Source: Prevotella sp.
GTDB lineage: Bacteria; Bacteroidota; Bacteroidia; Bacteroidales; Bacteroidaceae
DNA length: 64,000 nt
Assembly: GCA_017410365.1 (NCBI GenBank)
Contig: JAFQQY010000007.1
Span: forward strand, 1 to 64,000
Reading direction: 5' to 3'
Shown piece by piece: positions 59,905 to 64,000 of the stretch (its first letter is position 1; the number at the start of each line of letters is the position of its first letter). The notes under the pieces were generated by a model. The model was not told where the DNA came from. It saw only the letters and a program-made list of their open reading frames with translations, and searched no databases. The position numbers and the translations under genes were made by a program.

Positions 59905-62081
59905 TATACCGCTCGGCTATTTTCTGTTGCTGTTAGTCCTAATTGAGAAATTCTATATACAAAATTCTTAAATTTGGTATATGGCGGTAACTGACCTACG
60001 AATTCCTCTACTGCATATCTGCTGGATTCTGTCAAGTACATGAATAAAGAGTCCTTGTTGTCAAGTTGTCCTTGTAGTTCTTTAAGGGCTTTCTGGTCAA
60101 CATCTTTCCATGTTCTATTTGCACGGGTTACCAATAGATTGACAGTTCCAAGATTTAGCAACGCAGGAGTAATAGAATGGTCGTTTAAGTTCGGATATTC
60201 TATTATCGCAATTTCGTTTGGTTGTATGTCTGGACAAATGTCTTTTATATCTTTCGCCATTATATACCTGCTGTCTTCTGCTAAGAAGTCTTCATCGTAT
60301 GTTAGTCTTCTTACTTGAAGTCCTATAGATATCCAGTAGTTCTCCAACTCTTGTGCCAGATAACTCTTGCCATTTGCTGCATCTGTTGACAGTAAATTCA
60401 GAACATTTTGTTGACCAGTTTTGAAATGTGGCAACAAAGTCTTGCTTAGTTGTCTTAATGACATATCGGCTATGGTCTTATTGTATCTGCGATAACGCAA
60501 ATTGCTGTCTTTGGGGAAACAACCCATTACAGGTATCTTGGTTATACGTTCAGAACGCATTCTGTCACGCAATGTTCTGTCAAGCAACTCGATAATCAAG
60601 AAGTATAATGCTGTTAGCATAAATGTCAGCATAAATGCACCTAAAAGAATCATCAGACGATTGGTCGGTTGTGCATTTAATGGGAACATAGGTGGATTTA
60701 GCACACGTAGAGTTGCTGTTGTCATTTGCAAATTACGTTGACGCAAACGTGCGGTATTTAATGCACGCAACATTTCCATATAGTTTCCTTCGATAAAACC
60801 GATATGTCTGTCTTTTCGATCAAGAGTAGCACCGATAGGAGAGTAATATAGAATTTGCTTGTCAAGTCTTGCTCGCATGATGTCTTGTGCTTGCATTTGA
60901 GCTTTTGTCTTTTCGTGTAAAAGAACTTGCTCCAGCCAACTGCCGATCATAGATGAGGCTTTTACTCCTGTTTCAGTGCTGTACATGCTTGCCTCTATAT
61001 CTTTTGTAAGTTGTTTGATGCTGTTTGTAACATCTTGCAACTCTTTTTGTGCCTTTGCAAGCTCAAGTTGTGATTCAATATCATTGCCAGAACCCTCGCT
61101 GCTCATTAATTGCAGGTTGGAAATTCTGGAATTGAGGCGTGATACATCTCTTACCTTATTTGTGAAATCTCTATTTGATCTGATTACTTGTGCTCTATTA
61201 CCAAGTTGTCTCTCAAGATAATCCATTAATGCCTTTGTCGTCGTGTAGTTCATTAATTGTTCGTTGTCAGACATCTGATGTTGTGCATCGAGCACTGTAA
61301 GCTGTTTTGTCTGCTCACCATAATTAATGATTCTTTTTGATATATTATAGTTAATCAAGTCATTCTCTGCATTTGTCAAGATGCGGTATAATCTTGCTAC
61401 TTCACGCTCAAAGAATTTAATTACATTATTGGTTTCTCCAAATCTGATTTGCTGATATTGTCTTGCAAATACATCGTTAAGGATATCTAGTGTGTTATAT
61501 GCAATACCGGCATCATTTGCAGAATAGCCAATGTCAATAATGTCACTATTGTTTAGCTGCAGTACCTTGATTCTGGCGGTAATGTTGTCTATTCCAAAAT
61601 AAGGGTGGTGATTTAATATACCAAATATATAGTTGTCTGGTGTTGGCTTCTCGTAAGCTTTTAAATTAGAGTACGTAGCCGATTCATTATTGTGGTTGAT
61701 TAAAGCTTTAACAGATGCTGGTACAGACTTGTTCAATTCTCTGAAATGTTCAGCTGAAATGTAGTTGTTATCCTTTTCTGGGTTACCATACATCATACAT
61801 CTTGCAAACAATCTCAGTGCAACTTCATGGATAGTATTATCGGTTGTAATAATAAGCATTAAGTTGTTGATGTTCGTTTGAGAGTTTCCACCGGCAATAC
61901 CGCTACCACCTTCAAGGTTGTAGCCAGTTATCATACCAGTATATATAGTAGTATTTGTATTATAAATACGATCCATGTTTCTTGTTAAGAACCATGCAAC
62001 GATTAATGCTATTAATGGTAATATTACAAGATACCATCGTATTCTATATAGAAATCTAACTAAATATCTAAATGTATCCAT
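59904..62081 (-). CDS. Wzc-like polysaccharide co-polymerase with decayed kinase domain
   Basis: 725 aa. Span 1 at 14-33, a long periplasmic region with coiled coils (about 215-460), a Pro-rich segment (LNPPMFPLNAQPTNR) and span 2 at 474-497, then a cytoplasmic ATPase-like domain. That domain has GKS at 571-573 but Thr566 where Walker A has Gly or Ala, TYDEDF where Walker A-prime should be, and IIEYP in place of the Walker B DxxP. There is no C-terminal Tyr cluster. It therefore probably controls chain length and export but may not be an active tyrosine kinase. Confidence 0.84.
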   Translation of the reverse strand: MDTFRYLVRFLYRIRWYLVILPLIALIVAWFLTRNMDRIYNTNTTIYTGMITGYNLEGGSGIAGGNSQTNINNLMLIITTDNTIHEVALRLFARCMMYGNPEKDNNYISAEHFRELNKSVPASVKALINHNNESATYSNLKAYEKPTPDNYIFGILNHHPYFGIDNITARIKVLQLNNSDIIDIGYSANDAGIAYNTLDILNDVFARQYQQIRFGETNNVIKFFEREVARLYRILTNAENDLINYNISKRIINYGEQTKQLTVLDAQHQMSDNEQLMNYTTTKALMDYLERQLGNRAQVIRSNRDFTNKVRDVSRLNSRISNLQLMSSEGSGNDIESQLELAKAQKELQDVTNSIKQLTKDIEASMYSTETGVKASSMIGSWLEQVLLHEKTKAQMQAQDIMRARLDKQILYYSPIGATLDRKDRHIGFIEGNYMEMLRALNTARLRQRNLQMTTATLRVLNPPMFPLNAQPTNRLMILLGAFMLTFMLTALYFLIIELLDRTLRDRMRSERITKIPVMGCFPKDSNLRYRRYNKTIADMSLRQLSKTLLPHFKTGQQNVLNLLSTDAANGKSYLAQELENYWISIGLQVRRLTYDEDFLAEDSRYIMAKDIKDICPDIQPNEIAIIEYPNLNDHSITPALLNLGTVNLLVTRANRTWKDVDQKALKELQGQLDNKDSLFMYLTESSRYAVEEFVGQLPPYTKFKNFVYRISQLGLTATENSRAV

Positions 62082-62105
62082 ATAATAATCTAATTTGGTT
62101 TGTTA

Positions 62106-63029
62106 TTAATTCTTTTTTGCTTTTTTCTCTGCTTTTTCGAACTCCTCGTATTCTTTTATTTCTTTTTCTGCTTCTTTCTTTATCTTTTTCTGGAGTTCTT
62201 TGTTTTCTTCAGCAATTTCTTTTTCTGTTTTTTGAACAGTGCTATCTAATGTTATATCTGTAGTAGTATTAGTAATAATAGGTGTATGGGTTAAGATTTC
62301 TAGTGTTATAATATCTGTTGTAATCTGTGTTTGCAGTTCCTGATATCTTCTTACAGCTGTTTCCTCTCTAAGTTTTGTATATGCAAAATCACCAATTTCC
62401 ATATTGCCTTGGTGGAAATCTTCTTGGTTAAGAGCTCCTGCTCCTTGGTATATGGCTGCATTTTCACTTGCTGTTTTTAGAGCTACAAGTGCATTGGTTA
62501 TCTTAATGTATAAAGAAGCAATTTGTAATTTTAGTTGGTCATATGCCAAATCTTTTCTAATTTGGGCTTGTTCCACTAATAGTCTTTTGCGTTTTACTGA
62601 TGCCCCTAAATCTAAAATGTCTTCTAGAGGTACGCTAAGATTAACGCCGACATTCCAATAATTCTGTTCACTACCTTGGAACTGGTAAATCATTTGATTG
62701 TAGGTTGACGAGTTGTTTCCCCACATGTCTGTTTTACCATAGCTATAGCTGGCATGTCCACGGACATAAGAAAAGATATGTCTTTTCTGTTTTGCAACCT
62801 CTGCCTGTGCAATTTCCTGAGCCTTGCCTAGTTCAAGTATTTGAGGATTTGATTTTGCATTCTCAAAAAGCACAGCTAATGGAGGCAAGTGAAATTTTGA
62901 AAAGTTTATAGTGCTAGTTTCGCTTGAATCAAAAAAACCGGCACTAATACCGCTATCAATGTATTGAGCAAAAATCGAATTGCTTATACAAATCAGAGTT
63001 GATAATAATAGTAACTTAATTCTATTCAT
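62106..63029 (-). CDS. Short TolC-family outer-membrane protein with charged tail
   Basis: 307 aa, about half the usual TolC length. Signal peptide (1-21), then one outer-membrane efflux protein repeat: LPPLAVLFENAKSNPQI (48-64), a strand pair around 85-140 (SYVRGHASYSYGK, VGVNLSVPLEDIL), and helices 145-245. The last 40 residues (267-307) are almost only Lys, Glu, Ala, Ile and Gln. A full pore would need an oligomer of more subunits than TolC or a second partner. It sits where an OPX (Wza) gene would be expected in an export locus. Confidence 0.8.
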   Translation of the reverse strand: MNRIKLLLLSTLICISNSIFAQYIDSGISAGFFDSSETSTINFSKFHLPPLAVLFENAKSNPQILELGKAQEIAQAEVAKQKRHIFSYVRGHASYSYGKTDMWGNNSSTYNQMIYQFQGSEQNYWNVGVNLSVPLEDILDLGASVKRKRLLVEQAQIRKDLAYDQLKLQIASLYIKITNALVALKTASENAAIYQGAGALNQEDFHQGNMEIGDFAYTKLREETAVRRYQELQTQITTDIITLEILTHTPIITNTTTDITLDSTVQKTEKEIAEENKELQKKIKKEAEKEIKEYEEFEKAEKKAKKN

Positions 63030-63054
63030 TATATTGATTTTTAATGGTTTGGTT

Positions 63055-64000
63055 TTATACGTCTTCTTTCTGAATAAAGGCAGTAAATGTCTTTAATATT
63101 ATTTTCATGTCCAAAATGAAATTATATGTCTGGCCGTACTTGATATCAAGTTGCTTGCGCTCTTCAGCAGACATGGTGCCACCTTTACCTCTGCCTTCAA
63201 CCTGCCAAAGGCCTGTAAGGCCAGCAGGAGCCATAAATCGGTCAATACAGTCATCGTTTGTCAATTTCTCGGCTTCATATAAAGGTAATGGACGATTGCC
63301 GACAATAGACATGTCTCCCTTCAGAATGTTAAATAACTGAGGAAGTTCATCAATACTGTATTTCCTAATGAAACGTCCTACTTTTGTTATTCGCGGGTCA
63401 TTTTCAATTTTTACAAATGCATTATTGATTTCTTCTGTCTTCTGTTTGTTAAAATCACTTTCAGCAACAACAAAGTCATCTCCAACCAACATGACTTCAT
63501 CGTCGCTTATCATCATTTCTGATTCTATGCCACTGGCAATCATTTGCTGCTCAGCATCATCACCTAATGGTGACATTTTGACGCTAGCTTGTTTTTTGTC
63601 GTTGTTTTCGGAATATTGATTGTGTGATTTGCTTAATTCTTTTAGACGCTTATCAGCATCAGTGAACATACTCCTAAATTTGAGGAAGTCGAATATTGTA
63701 TAATTCGTTCCTACACGTTTAGATTTAAACAATATAGGTCCCTTACTCTCTAACCTAATAGCAATTATTGTTAAAATAAAAATAGGTGAAAGTATGATAA
63801 TTGATATGAGTGAGAATATTATATCAAATGACCTTTTCCAAATAGGTATTTTAAATCTTAATATCTTATGCTTGGGCTCTTCTGAGTTAAATAAGATGTT
63901 TTCTCTTTCAGATATGAATAGAATCTTTTTGTTTAACTCAGTAACAGATGCTTCTTTTTCTAATGTGTCGTTAATTCCACATTCATTATATGCCTTTCTG
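63055..64000 (-). CDS. Initiating sugar transferase (5' end outside window)
   Basis: Read leftward, the frame is open from the window edge; the first visible residues are RKAYNECGINDTL. A membrane hairpin (FDIIFSLISIIILSPIFIL) and LESKGPILFKSKRVG-like entry, the KFRSM motif, then NDPRITKVGRFIRKYSIDELPQLFNILKGDMSIVG (family core, given in part: SIDELPQL, GDMSIVGNRP) and PAGLTGLWQVEGRG identify a WcaJ/WbaP-type enzyme that loads the first sugar phosphate on undecaprenyl phosphate. About 75 residues rich in Asp, Glu and Met are inserted between KFRSM and the NDPRIT block. First visible gene of the locus, 25 bases from the TolC-like gene. Confidence 0.9.
   Translation of the reverse strand, partial: RKAYNECGINDTLEKEASVTELNKKILFISERENILFNSEEPKHKILRFKIPIWKRSFDIIFSLISIIILSPIFILTIIAIRLESKGPILFKSKRVGTNYTIFDFLKFRSMFTDADKRLKELSKSHNQYSENNDKKQASVKMSPLGDDAEQQMIASGIESEMMISDDEVMLVGDDFVVAESDFNKQKTEEINNAFVKIENDPRITKVGRFIRKYSIDELPQLFNILKGDMSIVGNRPLPLYEAEKLTNDDCIDRFMAPAGLTGLWQVEGRGKGGTMSAEERKQLDIKYGQTYNFILDMKIILKTFTAFIQKEDV

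Noticed and set aside
50550-64000. The exopolysaccharide locus as a recent foreign island
   Set aside because: No integrase, transposase, tRNA junction or flanking repeat is visible in the window; its AT-rich glycosyltransferase genes are usual for such loci. The upstream border is outside the window, so transfer cannot be judged.

Overview
The window looks like chromosome from a Bacteroidota species, most probably Prevotellaceae. The evidence is the promoter type (TAnnTTTG boxes, several with an upstream TTTG 19-20 bases away), the near absence of Shine-Dalgarno sequences except at a few genes, the RprX/RprY pair, a type IX secretion (T9SS) sorting domain, GldB and T9SS plug proteins, serine palmitoyltransferase, hybrid-type Reg_prop/Y_Y_Y regulators, DUF4861, DUF4421 and DUF1460 proteins, and pectin and beta-galactoside hydrolases. 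No rRNA, CRISPR array, insertion sequence or phage gene was seen. The genus is an inference.

Layout. 1-4.3 kb: tail of a secreted protein with a T9SS-type C-terminal domain, a terminator, a 9-bp tandem repeat, rprX-rprY and a GH28 pectinase. 4.3-7.5 kb: a modular palindrome array, a small membrane-protein gene divergent from rpsF-rpsR-rplI, then infC-rpmI-rplT. 7.5-14.2 kb: a Cys-rich lipoprotein, mtaB with a glycosyltransferase, a fimbrillin-like lipoprotein with a DUF4861 protein, and gldB. 14.2-24.6 kb: a three-gene operon (DUF3298 lipoprotein, SLC13 carrier, radical SAM protein), pgk, ridA, radA, and an orphan NMT1-like binding lipoprotein followed by a TPR protein. 24.7-32 kb: a hybrid two-component-like regulator that has lost its kinase parts, coupled to a phospholipase D-type gene, then hisB and a membrane protein. 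32-38.8 kb: oxidoreductase/DUF4421/DUF1460/YkvA, tRNA-Cys, a Cys-rich membrane peptide/NUDIX/lipid kinase operon divergent from serine palmitoyltransferase, and tRNA-Pro. 38.9-50.5 kb: a membrane-bound AraC regulator, the T9SS plug protein, the GGGtGRT/NifU-like pair, a GH2 enzyme, a DMP19-like protein, smpB, a HAD hydrolase and a GHL10 hydrolase. 50.5-64 kb: one leftward exopolysaccharide locus running from an initiating sugar transferase (cut by the window end) through a short TolC-like protein, a Wzc-like protein with a decayed kinase site, a polymerase, five glycosyltransferases, a flippase and an acyltransferase.

The most unusual signals are not genes. Three intergenic regions between converging genes carry the same design: four 15-bp imperfect palindromes spaced exactly 22 bp apart (15-bp module plus 7-bp spacer). 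A fourth, three-module version lies between diverging genes. Also notable are a regulator built like a hybrid kinase but lacking His, ATPase domain and phospho-Asp; a set of genes whose promoter boxes end 5-8 bases before the start codon and so should give leaderless mRNAs; and short tandem repeats of 8 or 9 bp at gene ends and in a 5' leader.
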